From: Roridomyces roridus
Lineage: Eukaryota > Basidiomycota > Agaricomycetes > Agaricales > Mycenaceae
NCBI GenBank assembly: GCA_029378245.1
Contig: JARKIF010000058.1
Span: 62,001-126,000, forward strand
Length of the DNA: 64,000 nt
Direction: 5' to 3'
Part shown: one piece after another, positions 44,210-56,321 of the stretch
Position numbering within the stretch: position 1 is the stretch's first letter
Layout of the letters: each line of letters opens with the position of its first letter
Made by a program: the position numbers and the translations under genes
The notes under the pieces: model-generated
Told to the model about the DNA's origin: nothing
Databases searched by the model: none
Seen by the model: only the letters and a program-made list of their open reading frames with translations

Positions 44210-46717
44210 AGTACCCGCAGTCGCGGCCGAGGTTGAGGTGTCGAGGAGAGCGGAACCTCTTCACGCACTAGATGCTCCTCCCTCCCATCCGAATCCCCGG
44301 TCTTTAGCCTAACGCTCTTCACGGCCTGACGCTCGCCTACCCCTTCTATCTCCACATCCTCTTCACGCAACCGCTTCTTCCCATTCCCATCCTGCATCAT
44401 CGCAACGGCAACCTCACGCTCACGCTCATCCTCCGCCCCACACGCAGTTGAGTCGTCGTTCACCACGCCGTCCGACGCAACCGTGACGATACCATGCACT
44501 CCGTTGTCGTAGCTGTTTTGAGTGGGAGGCTGTTGCAATTGGTCCGCAGCAAGGGGGCGACCGTAAGCGGGGTAGCTGGCGTTGCCGGTGCCGTTTTGGT
44601 GCGCATGTGAGGGGGGATGAGCAGAGGGCGGGCTCGTGAGGTCCTTCTGCAGGTGCGCGTACCGTTAGTAGACGAATTGAGGATAGATACGGGCAAAAAG
44701 AGACTAGTGGGTACTCACCGTCATACCGGCATCCCGCTTAGTGCTTGGCCGCGCAAACCCCTCCGGTCTACACCGCGAATGTGTGCGTTCATAAAGGCCA
44801 CACTTGTTGCACAACTAGACACCCGCATTTCATTCGGCCGAAAGAGAGAGGAAAGAAGACACACCATTTCCCCCGCACTCAACTTGGAGCGCCGCCACAC
44901 AGTCGTCTCTGCGGTCCGGCAATTGAAACACCTGCGGCGTACGTTATCGGTGAGCTTCGTAGCCGCGTCGTCCGTGAACGATATTGATCCTGAGGGGCCG
45001 GGGAGTGACTCTCCTCCTTCCTCTTCGTCGCCCAGCCCATTTTGTTGCGCGTGTTGGGGCACGGCTGCGACCAGGAGTGGGGGGGATTGGGCGTGAGGAT
45101 GAGGAGTGGGCAGGTCCGTGTGGCCCGTCTGCAGGTGCGTGTACCATTAGTAGACGACCGGAGGAGAGATACGAACCAAAAGAGGCTACTTACCGGGTCC
45201 ATACTCATCAACGTACCGTGACCCCGCTGAACTCTTGGCCGCTCCGGTCTTGGCCTCGAATATGTGCGTTCGTACAAGCCACATTTATTACACAACTGCA
45301 ATGTCGCAACTTTCTTTTTCTTCAGATATGTGCTGAATCGGTACAGTGTAATGGGGTTCAATGAACAATCACTTTGATCTTTTGTCCATACAGCTCGACC
45401 ACAGCGGCAGAAAAATCTAGGTTTATTTAGGAGCATATTAGACCCTGTATGGAGTATTTCTGCCACTTAGGTTGGGGCATTATACTCTGAGCCAGCAGTG
45501 AGAATGAGAAAATGTGTCGAAAAGCGGATTTGTCAGCATTCGGGGTCAATGAACAATTTGCGTTTGCGGCTCGCTTTGCCATCCATTTGGCCTCGTTCTT
45601 TGCGTGGAGCATTCCTGACGAACCCTTGAGCTCTCCTTGTGACCTTAGGAACAACTCCTGGCCATTTAGGGCCCGCCTCTCACTGTCAGAAGCAGCCATC
45701 AGGTCAAGTCTCCACTGAGCAAAAGACAGATGTTCCACATTAACCAGGCTCTCTATATCATCCATTTCATCTCCTGAATATCCCCAAGTCATCCCAGCAA
45801 CTCCTGCTGGTGCGAACAGAGCACTGCGGGATGAGTGATCACACGACCGATGCCATGTCAAGCAGGGCATCAATTCTAGCACTTTCAATTTTGGTCGGAT
45901 TCTTTTACATATGGGGCAGGAAATGGAGCTATAGTACCCACCTGTTGACCAAAAAAAATCGGGGCCAATTGGAATATTACTTGCCCCAGAATGGACCAAA
46001 AGGAAACCTGATTGATACAAGATCAATCACTTTTTGAGACAAAATCGTGTCATGCTCACCACCCAGGGCCACTGGCACTCTGAAATTAATTCAGTGGATG
46101 GATAAGGTATGCTAGAGAATGTATGCAAAGGGGCCTGAGCCCAGAGTATCTACAAATTGAGAGAAAAATGAATTGTTCATTGACCCCCATTTAGTCATCG
46201 AACCCTAGTATACTGTATTAGTGAAGGATATCGGGTCTGACGGGACCTGATCAGGGCATATATGCGAGAACTTGGTCGGTATCAGGACGAATATGGACCC
46301 GTCTGACCCAATATCCTTCGAAAATTCCGATTCAGGTCTAATCGGGGAAAAAAGAAAGTTGCGACAAACCCAGCCATTTGTTAAAATTCAGCCGAACAAA
46401 TGGACACAAGCAAGCAGGAAAATAAAACACACCACTTTCCCGGCACTCAAATTAGAGGTCCGCCACGCACTCGTGTCTACCGTCCGACAATTAAAGCACC
46501 TGCGGTGCAAGCTATCTGAGGGCTTTGTCCCCACGTCGTCAGTGAACGAGACTGATCCGGGGAGATCCGCCTGGCTGGGAACGCCGCATGATCCAAAAGG
46601 CGGCGGAAGGGGTGGGTGGCCGTAGGGAATCGGTTGTGGGCTGTGGCTCTCGTCGTGGTGGTACTCGTGCGCGTTTGAATGGCCGTTGGACGGAGACGGA
46701 GGTGGCGACGCGGTCAT
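44194..46717 (-). CDS. Two-finger GATA-type protein formed by tandem duplication
   Basis: Exon 1 (from ATG 46717-46715, possibly earlier, to 46436) carries LHRRCFNCRTVDTSAWRTSN and LSAGK. Exon 2 (45295-45194) gives LCNKCGLYERTYSRPRPE, completing finger 1 (C-X2-C-X18-C-X2-C). The intron between them holds a 1.07-kb TIR element. Exon 3 (from about 45139) begins TGHTDLPTPHPHAQ, like the tail of the single-finger gene, then switches to PGPSGSISFTDDAATKL and RRRCFNCRTAETTVWRRSKL, the start of a second unit. Exon 4 (LCNKCGLYERTHSRCRPEG) completes finger 2 and exon 5 ends SSTPQPRPRLRVLWDGL at 44194. All joins are in frame. The donor of exon 2 has shifted (GTGAGT lost, new GTAAGT 15-18 nt on). It could be one two-finger gene or two tandem genes with a truncated spacer. 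Start uncertain: an ATG at 46975 precedes a TATA-like sequence. Confidence 0.65.
45302..46366. mobile_element. 1.07-kb TIR element in a GATA intron
   Basis: TGTCGCAACTTTCTTTTT at 45302-45319 is repeated inversely at 46349-46366, with further matching (CTGAATCGG) inside. The flanks show only a possible 2-bp duplication (AA). Inside is a long minus-strand frame without ATG at its start (45427-46026, about 199 codons; internal stretch GMTWGYSGDEMDDIESL) and several inverted copies of GGGGTCAATGAACAAT. A foldback segment lies at 46224-46320. Confidence 0.7.
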
Positions 46718-46975
46718 GTGTTCTCCGGGAGCGTGTGTCGAGTCAAAGCAAGCGGATGAGGTGCGATGGGGGCGCGGGATTCGCGAATGAGTGCTGCGCG
46801 GATCTATCTGGGTGCGTCGAGACGGTGATGCCTGGCGGTAGAGAGGCCGGATGGCACTCGTGTGACATGGATGGAAGCGATGGGAGAGCTGCTTCGTCGT
46901 CGTCGAGGCTCGCGAGCTTAAGCTCTCAGCAATGATGGGTGACTCCAGGAGATAAGGGGAGCTTATAAAGAGCAT

Positions 46976-47598
46976 TCGCTTCCAGACTTCCGAGTGGGAG
47001 ACATTGATTCAACTGCTTATCTGGCAGCGTTGAACTTTGAAAATGTGAATACAGCCTGGGGTGTGGGTAAGTATCGTTTCAAAATGTGCGCTCCATATAA
47101 GTACACCCGGTCGCCTGCATCAATCGATTAATCACACCAGAAGAGTTGGACAGTCGAGTACGATCCGAGTCTCATGAAGCCTCACTCGCTCGAGAACTCT
47201 GGAGCACAATCAAACATTGGACAGTTGAGCATTTCCGTCGTACCTTTTGTCGCTTTAGCTGACTACTAGTATGCGCCCGCGGAATCAAATGTGCCAGTTG
47301 AACGTGGAAGACTGTAAGTCAAGCCCGGGTCACGCCCGCTGCAATCACTGAAAGTCAAGTCCAATGTGACAAAATCAAGCAATAGTGTCACCCTGGCAGC
47401 TGACAGTGGGGCCACTGAAAACCCTATGGTCTTCCCCAGGATTCTTTGAAGTGCCCGTTCGACTCGGGACTGGATCATGTTCTTGTACCGCTCCTACTTT
47501 TTCAACCTCTGATCCATTCAAAAAATGATATTGCATAGAACATGTACTTATCCATTGAACAATTTACAACGAACGCAGTTTCCGCTTGAGCGGGAACT
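46976..47598. other. Intergenic; no supported gene
   Basis: This stretch lies between the GATA 5' end and the sedolisin 3' end, both on the minus strand. Nothing is recognised. Confidence 0.4.
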
Positions 47599-49824
47599 CT
47601 AATCCCTCAAACCCAACGCATTCAACATCCCCTCGAAATTCGGAGTCCCCAATCCAGTGATGGGATCCCATCCGGTGGTGGCGTTCCACCTGTGATTTGT
47701 TTTATAGGTCAGTGCATCTGGAGGAGAACCAAGTATGACACACCCTGTTGTACCAGACTTTGAACACCCCGAGCTTTGACCTGGAGGGTTCTCAGCTAAT
47801 GTCCGAGAACTGGGTGAATTAGTATTATGTATGGACTCACCAACAACGACATCATCCAAGCCCGCCCTGCCAATCGAATACAACAACGGATTGAGGAACC
47901 CGAGCGCGGGTCTTCCAGCTGCGATGAGTCGATCGTTGACTAGCGCTATGAAGGATGCAAAGATAGGGCTCGCGCAGCTCGTTCCTCCTATACTGGTGAC
48001 CTACGTCCGAGTCCAGTCAGTCGGACGCGAATTTACACGTAGGTAACATACACACCCCTCCAGCTGAATCATCGGATATCTCCAACTGTAATGCATATGG
48101 TAGAGTGGAGGCAACGCACCATTCACAACATACACCTCCCACTCCGCAGCCACGTCAGGAAATCCTCGTCCGCTCTTATTATACATCCCACTATACGCTC
48201 CATGCACTGCGGTCTTGATGTAGCTTTGGGTGTCAGCAACTTGGAACCTCGGTACGGGGAAGTAGTTCGAGAATCCGCCGGCGGAGGATTGGAATGCCGT
48301 CGGGGGCTGGAAGAATGTTCCTCCGACAGACGTGACGCTACGCACAAATCAATCTGTTAGATCTCAGTTGCGAAAGCCACGACTACGTACTATGGGCAAG
48401 TAGGCGGAAACATAGGTACAAATGACGTACAGCCAAACTGATTGTCCGCCGCACCGCCATCTCCAGACGCGAATATCATCGAAATTCCTGTTGGTGCGGA
48501 TGGCCAGTGAGTTTTACTAAGCCTGTTTCAAAGAGGTGCATGTCTTACCCATCGCAGCCAACTGCATGTACCCGTTACATACGGCCGTCGCGGCACTCCT
48601 CGTCAAATCCGTCTCTTCGTTTCCATAACTCGTCGTAAATACCCTGGGTGGATGTTCTTGCGAAAGCAGCCAATTGATCGTATTCTTTGCGATTCTCAGA
48701 CTCCCATCCAAAAAAGCAAGCAAAAACGTACCATGTATGAAGTGGCCGCGTCATCACCGCCCTCGTCCAATAGATACGTGACAGGGACGCCCCCAGCCAC
48801 GCCCACCGTGTATTGAATGTCTATCTGCCCTTCGAGGCCACCGCTGTTGTCCTGGAGATTCTTCGCACCGTTCAATGAGACGAGCTGGAAGCTTGTGGTT
48901 GCGGGGATATCCGGTCTGAATTGACCGAGGAAGAGTGAGAGGTCGTTCAAGTTGGCGTATTCCTACGTCCAATGAGCAATCTCAATGATGAAAAGCAATG
49001 AATGCCACTCACGCCGAGTGAAGGGTCGTTGTATCCCTGAACGCCGATTTTGTTATCAGCTGAACTGGAGATCGTTTTATTCGGAAGCCCGTAGAATTCC
49101 TGCAGGCATACCTAGAAGTATATCGGTCAACAACCGAGTTAATTGACACAGAGCAGCCTCACCGGCTGAACGAAGTCCTCACAAGGCGCGAGCTGTCTCC
49201 GATTGAACCTGAGATCATCGACGTGCTGCGGGAACGGCGCTAGTATCCGCGGACGAGTCGCAAACGCCACAATCGGGTGGACGAATTGGATGTGGGGCTG
49301 AACCACGTCCGGCACCGAATAGTTCATCGCCCGGATCATGGGCGGCCCATTGGACGGCATGTGGGTGTACGTGCTGAACTGGGTATCGAATAGAGCCTCC
49401 GCTTGCGCGACGCTGAGGGACACTTGCAAGATATCGCCGGCTGGGGAGTAGGGTGTCACAGACGCAACGTTTGGTCCGAGCCAGGACAAGACTGTCGATA
49501 CAGAGGCCGCGGGAGGTTTCACGTACTGGACGACCTAGCTGCGTGTGAGATAGCGACGATCATAGGAACCACTCCAACTTGCCTGGTCAGCACTGAGATA
49601 CTGTCCGTAAGACGGACTGGAGGGGGTGGAGACGGCCTCCACGACCCACTCAAGACCAGTCATATTCGATTGAACGAGCGCCACCAGTAGATCAATCTGC
49701 TGAGAGGGTGCGGGGGTGCCGAGTAGCTTGAAAGCCGGAGGAACGGAGGAGATACGTTCGTGCATCACCATCGAAAGCACAGAACGAGTGAGGGATAAGA
49801 GGAGTGCAAGGCGGGTTGGAGTCA
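47599..49824 (-). CDS. Secreted sedolisin (S53 tripeptidyl-peptidase)
   Basis: ATG 49824-49822 with signal peptide MTPTRLALLLSLTRSVLS; stop TAG 47601-47599; about nine introns. The propeptide contains APSQQIDLLVALVQSN, LEWVVEAVSTPSSPSYGQYL and VSLSVAQAEALFDTQFSTYT. Catalytic domain: LEGQIDIQYTVGVAGGVPVT (the Glu and Asp of the S53 triad), TSYGNEETDL, ASGDGGAADNQFGC (oxyanion Asp), YVTSVGGTFFQ, GFPDVAAEWEVYV, and SIGGTSCASPIFASFIALVN with the nucleophile Ser. The calcium-site end reads WNATTGWDPITGLGTPNFEG. All motifs are in the usual order, so the gene looks functional. Sedolisins act at acidic pH outside the cell to remove tripeptides. About 600 aa. Confidence 0.88.
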
Positions 49825-51229
49825 TTGCTGTGAATGGGAGTCGCACCGAGCGAACCTTTATAAACGCACTGCTACCCGTGGGTTACTTGTTCCGGGCCCT
49901 AGTCGACGAGGTCCAGCCGGCGGCTCCCTCGTATTCTTAGACCGCAGACCATTCTGGATTACAAGAGGCTAGAGCTTTCCTGACGAAACGACCAGTCGAA
50001 GAAATAGGGGGTTTTGCTGCAGTCGAATGCGCTCCAAGCACACCGTCAAGCCACCTTCGTCCTGCTGCCCACTAGCTCCACTCGCTCCAGATAGTCGACA
50101 GGGTGGCTGGAGCCTTCATTTGGGCGTGTGTTGCCGCCAGATGCCGCGGCGCCACCGTGTACGGCTCCGAGGTTAACATTAGCCCAGTGAGAAACGACCT
50201 GCAATTCAGTCTCACAGTCTGTATTGGAGCAACCGGTACCGAAGGCAATCTCAAACCGATGTCAAGACCTCCACGTCGTGTAGTTACATCGGCGGGACTG
50301 GTAAGCTGATCCCAATGAGCCCATCAGGACAGAGGATCAGCCTACGCGAGGTGAGAGAAGGGCGCGTGACTCAGCTATACGCTGCTATACCGTACGACAT
50401 GGATTGGGTGGCGAGGACTGCGGCGTGGTGGCGTGCGTGAAGAAGCAGCAGTTACGGATCAAAATCTGATAGGCGCCCTTTATACCTTGCTTCTGACCAT
50501 GTCCTCTTGAAAGTCGAGTCTTCCAGTTTCCCCCATCCGCGTCTCAGATCCTGACGACTGCCCGAGTCAAATTTGCGCAACATCTCACCTATGAAATCCC
50601 CTGCGTCCAACTGCTTCCGACTTCGCACGACGGTCCGATATACCGAACGTCTGCTTCATGATCAATCATCATACCACCGTGACACCGTCTGCTCCGTGCC
50701 CACTTGCTTCGCGAACTCTCTCGGGTTTCCTTCATCGCGGCTCAAGTTCTTTCCTTCTCGACAACACTCAGGACTCGCTTATAGTACACGTGTCTCATTT
50801 CCGTGCCTCAAGCTGTCTGCATCTCATCTCCGTTTGACACAACTTGTATATACCGTGTCGCAGACTGTGAGATTAGCCGCTTCGGATCCTGAGACATCGA
50901 ATATCCCTCAGTTGCAGCGCAAATGTTCCTGCCCTCTATCGGGAACACGTTTTTCCGTTCGAGTGGAGTTCCTTTCCGGAATTCAAGGTCAATCCAGAAT
51001 CCTGGGAGCTCGCTTGTCTCGATTGGCCTCGACTTGGTACCCGTCCAAAAGTCTTCCCATGGAAACGAACACGATACTTGGAATCTCATTTATTCGGCGG
51101 CATCGTCGGCGTCCTCGGTGTAGCACAGGATGGGGAAATTTGGATGCTGTGCCTGTGCACTATCATCTATGAGCGCTCGGAAAGCCACTTCCTTTCCTCC
51201 GTCGTATACTCCGTTACAGTGCACGACTC
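49825..51229. other. Intergenic; unsupported long frames
   Basis: A 199-codon + frame at 50573-51172 has no family features and is rich in Ser/Arg/Leu. I do not call it. Confidence 0.4.
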
Positions 51230-52563
51230 TCCTCTGCCTGCATCGCTACGTGCCCCGTCTCTTCGAGCTATATCGTGAATATCTTCCCAGACCACAGTCC
51301 ATTCGAAGAATCACCAATGCCTGGAATTGTGAGCGAGGTTCCGGAGAACTGCGCACCGGTACGTATAGAGTATTAGCTGCATAACACTCACTAATGATTC
51401 GCAAACTACTCCAGCTCAACAATCCTTCTGGCAATGGACCCTGCACGCTCCTCAGCTTTTGCGGCTTCGACAAATCCTGTATTTGTACCGCGGTCGAATA
51501 TTTCCTTTCAACTGCCTGCGCAACCTGCAATGATCTTTTACCGACGCGGTATATGAAGCTTCATCAGAGACCGACGGGTACTGACGATTCACAAGCTGGT
51601 CCAATTATTCAACGTTAGAAGGCTGTGGAGTGGCCCCTCTTTCGTACGCCGCTTGCCCGTACCTGAAGATTTGCTCATCTTCATTGTAGAATACTCCCAT
51701 CTCCTTTACCTCGTAAGCTTCACGGTCCATGAGGCATCACTTTCCTGATGCAACTTCTCGTTTCAGAAGGAAATCTAACTCTACCATCCTGGGCCATCGC
51801 AATGGCCTCTGCGACACCCTCAGTGCGTAGTCCATTCCAAAGGGAGCATCCTGATCTGAAGCTCGAGTTATATTAGCCGGTTACACTCGACTTCCAAGCT
51901 GCGGTGACATTGGCCAAGACCACCCCTGCAACTGGTTCCGCAGCAAGTAGCTCGCTGTCTCCTGGTCCCAGTGGTTCGAGTACCATCTCCCTCGGATCCA
52001 CAGTGACCCTCGGACCCAGCTCCTCTCAAATATCCGCCGACGGTGCGCATAAGTAAGCCATCTCCACGGGAGCCATGGCTGGAATCGCCGTGGGGGCCAT
52101 CGGTATCTTCTCCGCCGCCATCGTTCTGTTCCTCCTTTTCAGATACCGCCGACGGAGACGTGGATCAAATCGCGAGTATACCGCCGTCGACGTCGCACGC
52201 CCGTACCCTGTCTTTCATTCCACCGTGGCTGGCACCACGTCTTCGACCAACGAATCCCGTGACGAGCCGAGGGTACAGGTAAATAGCAAAGCTCGGCAGG
52301 AATATCTCCACAGCGAGCTACAAGCCACAACGGAGAAGTTAACGCACCTACGAGATCAACGACGCTTCCCCATGGCCAGCCGGTTGGGGTCTCATCTCGT
52401 ACCAAGTGCAACCTCCAGGACACTTGCCAGTGTGTCGCGCATGCAGGAGCAGCTTGCGGCCCAAGAGGCGCAGATTCGAGAGCTCCATGCACAGTTGTCC
52501 TCGCCTGGACTTTCGGATGAACCGCCGCCGGGGTATTCCGAAGGGTCGCCGACAGAGGTGTGA
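51230..52563 (+). CDS. Single-pass membrane protein with Cys-rich ectodomain (start uncertain)
   Basis: Exons seen: ..IVSEVPENCAP, intron 51360-51414, LNNPSGNGPCTLLSFCGF then DKSCICTAVEYFLSTACATC, an exon with GNLTLPSWAIAMASATPS, then DFQAAVTLAKTTPATGSAAS and a Ser/Thr-rich stalk. The C-terminal part is one membrane helix AGIAVGAIGIFSAAIVLFLLF with stop-transfer RYRRRRR and a cytoplasmic tail ending EPPPGYSEGSPTEV at TGA 52561-52563. A TAA at 52054-52056 lies in frame between stalk and helix. The layout matches a common Agaricomycete surface-protein family. Start and signal peptide could not be fixed. Confidence 0.5.
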
Positions 52564-53665
52564 CGTTGAAGAGTCGAGTCGAGGAGCGAAATGCTTGGGT
52601 GGATTTTCAAATATCGGGTTTTGACGAGGACTCGCAGAGGAGATAGATACGTTGGCATCCCAAGTGCGGCGCATTTGCAAGCCAGCCAGCAATCAAATCG
52701 AACCTTGAACTCGGTGTTCTCGGATGAAACCTCGGCTCCATGATAATTGATTGGGTCATGACGAAAGTTGGTTCATGGCGAAAGCTGGTTCGTCGAAGAG
52801 ATAATATATATATTTCCTGATGTACAGTAAGTTTGTCCAAGGCGGCCTTGGATATGCTGCACGTCCCGCGGAGGGCGGCACGGGCTTTCGGGCCAAACTG
52901 CAGGACCGGAAGTCAGTACATGTCCAGGTGAAGAGCGTCAGGGCGCACCACTTTTCCTATCTCCCCCAACAGCTCCAGCGATAGCCCTTGAGGGCAGCGT
53001 CCGCATCCAGGACGAGTGTGTTCAATGTTGGTGGAGGAAGGCAAGAGCGATGGAAGAATATATGCTTCTTCAATGTGCGCAACTGACGAAGAAAGAGAGG
53101 TCTGAAACAAAGGTGTTGGTGCGTGTATTCACCATCCATTGCGGGCATGTACTCACGCTCGTTGACCGATCACCGAGCGCGTCGGGTTGCCAGAGATTCT
53201 TGCCCAAGATCGACGATAGAGAAGGACAGCTTGTTGGCCTGGAATGTCGGCCCACAGTTATTCGAAGAAATGGATGTATCAAGTCCGACGGGGAGATTTT
53301 ACTGCAGGCACTCCCCAGGCTCAATGAAGACGCAGAGAACGCGGAACCGAGTAGCACTCCCGAAGACTCCTCAGTCCCGACTCCCAGGCGCCCGCATGGC
53401 GGCTGCCTGGGAAGGAACTAGGATCACGCGAGGGGGAGATAGCCGTCGGGCCAAGTGAGCAGCGCGGGTGCGCGGAGAATTGAGTCAACGAGTAAAGATC
53501 TGCGGTGGATGTCCATCATGGTGGTCGGGAGCAACTCGTTCTTTGTTTGTTCTTTGATGTGCCGTTGCCGGTGCCGAAGGAAATGTGTACCGATCCGATT
53601 AGCTAAGCACCACCTCATCTTTTCTCTTTGGCCATCTTGCCTCCATTTCGTCATCCTGCGCAGAG
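52564..53665. other. Intergenic; weak LRR-like scrap on minus strand
   Basis: The minus frame near 52960-53100 reads LRQLRTLKKHIFFHRSCLPP then PTLNTLVLDADAALKG, reminiscent of F-box/RNI tails, but it is isolated and unconfirmed. Confidence 0.3.
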
Positions 53666-55789
53666 ATGCACCCCAGCCTCAGCCCGGCGGCACTGCAGTC
53701 TCTCCCTCTCTCCCTTCGTGTACGGGCACATCTTTCTCTCCCATGCCAGGCTTCTTTGCAGAGGACCGCAGTCGCGGCCGCGAAGGGCTCTCTCAAAGAC
53801 TTCACGAAGCTGCTTGGCGATGTCCCCGCTTTGTCTCCGATTTCTCACCATCTCCTCCCTGCTTTATACGGTCTGCTCGATCCAATGCAAGCCGAACGTC
53901 TCGAGGGTCTGGATTTCATAGCCACCGCAGGAGACACCGCGCTTCTCCTCTCCGCTTTTCTAGCAGTGGATCGTCTTTGGTTGCTTCCAGACATGCCGAA
54001 GGAATGTTACGGCGATCTATGGCCCCGGCTCTGGAGGTGGTCGCTGCTCATCATGCGACACAATTATTGTGTCCGGCAGTACACCCGTGAAGAGGTATGC
54101 CAAAGCAGATTTCACAACTTGAGATGCCTCACATCTCTTTCCCTCAGTTCCATATCACCATCATCCAACTCTTTTCAAGGCTCCATCGCAATTGCGAGAG
54201 AACTGCGAAGACCATCAGCGCGACCCCGGGACTGCGCCAGTTGGTGGCCCGAGTGTGGGTCCTCCTGTCCCGCAAGACCAACTCCAAATTTGCCGACTAT
54301 GCCCGCGACGATGTCCTCGACTTCATTCACTTTGGCCTTGATCTAAAAAATCCCGAGCATCTCAACGATCTCGTCGAGGGCTGCGGAGGCAGCCTCGTGC
54401 ACTTTGCGGATGTCCTTGTTGGCTTCTTCGCCAACCTCGCGAGCGACAACGCGCACAAGTCTTTCCGGCTAATGACGGGTGCTTTCAGCGTCTTGGAACA
54501 CACGACGGACATTTGGCCAGAGTTTCCCCAGCTACTTCTTAATAGAGGGATTGTTCGCGCGCAGGTGGTGATGCTAAGAAGACTTGCCTCTCATTCTCTG
54601 CCCAAAGATTTTGCACTTGACAAGTCTTACCATTCCTTAATATCGAACTTCTTGGACTTTCCATCTGAAGAACGGATGGTCGAGGCCGTCAGAGCCGGGC
54701 TCCTCCAGCTCATCGCATCCGCTCTGCAAACCCCGCGATTAATTTCTTGGCACCTTCTCGAACTCACCATTGTCGACCTCTCCGGATATTCGCCTTACCG
54801 CTCGGTCGTGGCTCAACTTTGGTTATCCATTGCCGAGGTTGACGCAACTATCGATGCTACTCTGGCGAGCCGCTCTCCGTTGTGGAAATCATGGAGACAA
54901 TTCCGCGATAGTGTGAGTGAGATGGTCAACACACTTAGAATCCATCGTGCGCCGGATTTACCGCCGATGCGCGCCTGTGATAATATCGAGGTACGTTCAT
55001 TTATATCTTTCGTCATCCTGCTCAGTCCCTGCTTCCAGTGTGGTGTGCTGTTCGGCAAACATGACCTGAAGCGCTGCTCTTGTTGTGAAACCGTTTTTTA
55101 CTGCTCCACTAATTGTCAGCGGCTTGATTGGCGGCGAGGCCACAATCAAACATGCGCCAAGATCCGAACTCACTTTCTTCGCAAGTCACCCCCAACTGGC
55201 TCATTATCATTTTTTATTGACCGAGCAGTGTCTAGATTCTCCTGAAATGCTTACCACGCAGTCATCTCGAGACGAGTCTTTCTTGCGCACGGTCGCATTT
55301 GCGACATACCACGCACGCCTGCCGTTCATACTCCTCGAAGAACTATCGTACATGCTCAAGTACCCCGATCAATCAGGGCCATTCGTTTGCTTCTTCGACA
55401 TTCAAACCGGCGAGCTCACATTTAGCGGGTCCGCTGAGAGCAATCTCGAGCGGGGGCACCGAATCTTCGGCCCAATGTGGGACGATCAAATGGCACGCGC
55501 TGCGAGCAACTGGGGGCAGAATCATATTCAACTCCTAAGTGTTTCGTGTTCCATCGGCAAGAAGCCAATCGCGACTCACCTGTTCACCATTCCGAAACCG
55601 ACGGGGCTACGAGAGGAATCGGTGGCGCTGGCAATGTCTGGGGAGCTTCCGCCAGGAGTGGTGGAGGTGGCGGACTTGAAAGTTGTGCCGGCGGTTATGC
55701 ATAGCATTGAGGTAATGGTCAAAGATCTGGACTTGGGGTGGTTGGGCGATCAAAGGGGGTTCAAATGCCATAAGGGAAGCTTCAAGTAA
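53666..55789 (+). CDS. MYND zinc-finger protein 3
   Basis: ATG 53666 (MHPSLSPAALQSLPLSLRVR), intron 54095-54147, long helical middle exon (LLSRKTNSKFADYARDDVL ... LPPMRACDNIE), intron 54993-55040, then the finger CGVLFGKHDLKRCSCCETVF then YCSTNCQRLDWRRGHNQTC. The C-terminal domain (SSRDESFLRTVAFATYHARL ... GFKCHKGSFK) ends at 55789. Between CAKIRTHFL and SSRDESFLR (about 55160-55265) the two parts are in different frames. An unresolved intron or a frameshift is possible. The region upstream of the finger is longer than in copies 1 and 2. No function is known beyond likely protein binding by the finger. Confidence 0.7.
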
Positions 55790-56321
55790 AGATGCGGGAA
55801 GAATTCATTCTAGTATTTTATCTTGGAAATTTTGAATACGGCGAAAGGATGCGGCGCCTGTAAATTTGATTTATTAACCCTGAGAATAATCCGTCCCAAC
55901 TGGCTCCAAGCGTCAGACCCGCCTCTTTCTCAATTTCATCCAACCACTCCCAGGGTACCTCGGGAAGGCGATATACGCATCTCGTTAAAAGGACCCAGAG
56001 TCCTTTGGGTCGCGGGAGATTTTTACACAGCTTGCTCTCCCCTTCAGAAACAGATCTGTATGAAGTTCAAGTTGGGTGTCCGAGTAATTTGTGGGGGCGT
56101 TCGGCAGGAGAGAACTTGATGTGGCGGAAATGTAATATTAATGGCAAAGCGAGAATTCGCTTGGTTTAGGTTGGTTGGCCCGAGAGTTGGGGGTTGCAGT
56201 TGATTGTATGTGTCTCAAACTCGGTCACCTATATATTGCACCAGCCAGTGCTAGTCGTTCAAGAAAAATCCAAGTTCGATAGTACGCCTCGCAATGTCCC
56301 ACATGTACATCCTCCATCTAA
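55790..56321. other. Intergenic between convergent genes
   Basis: This stretch holds the 3' ends of MYND 3 (+) and the unknown minus gene. No further feature. Confidence 0.4.

Noticed and set aside
50573..51172. 199-codon + frame between sedolisin and the membrane protein
   Set aside because: Ser/Arg/Leu-rich without signal, domain or splice-consistent extension.
52913..53110. LRR-like minus fragment
   Set aside because: Too short and isolated; no F-box, start or second repeat could be joined.
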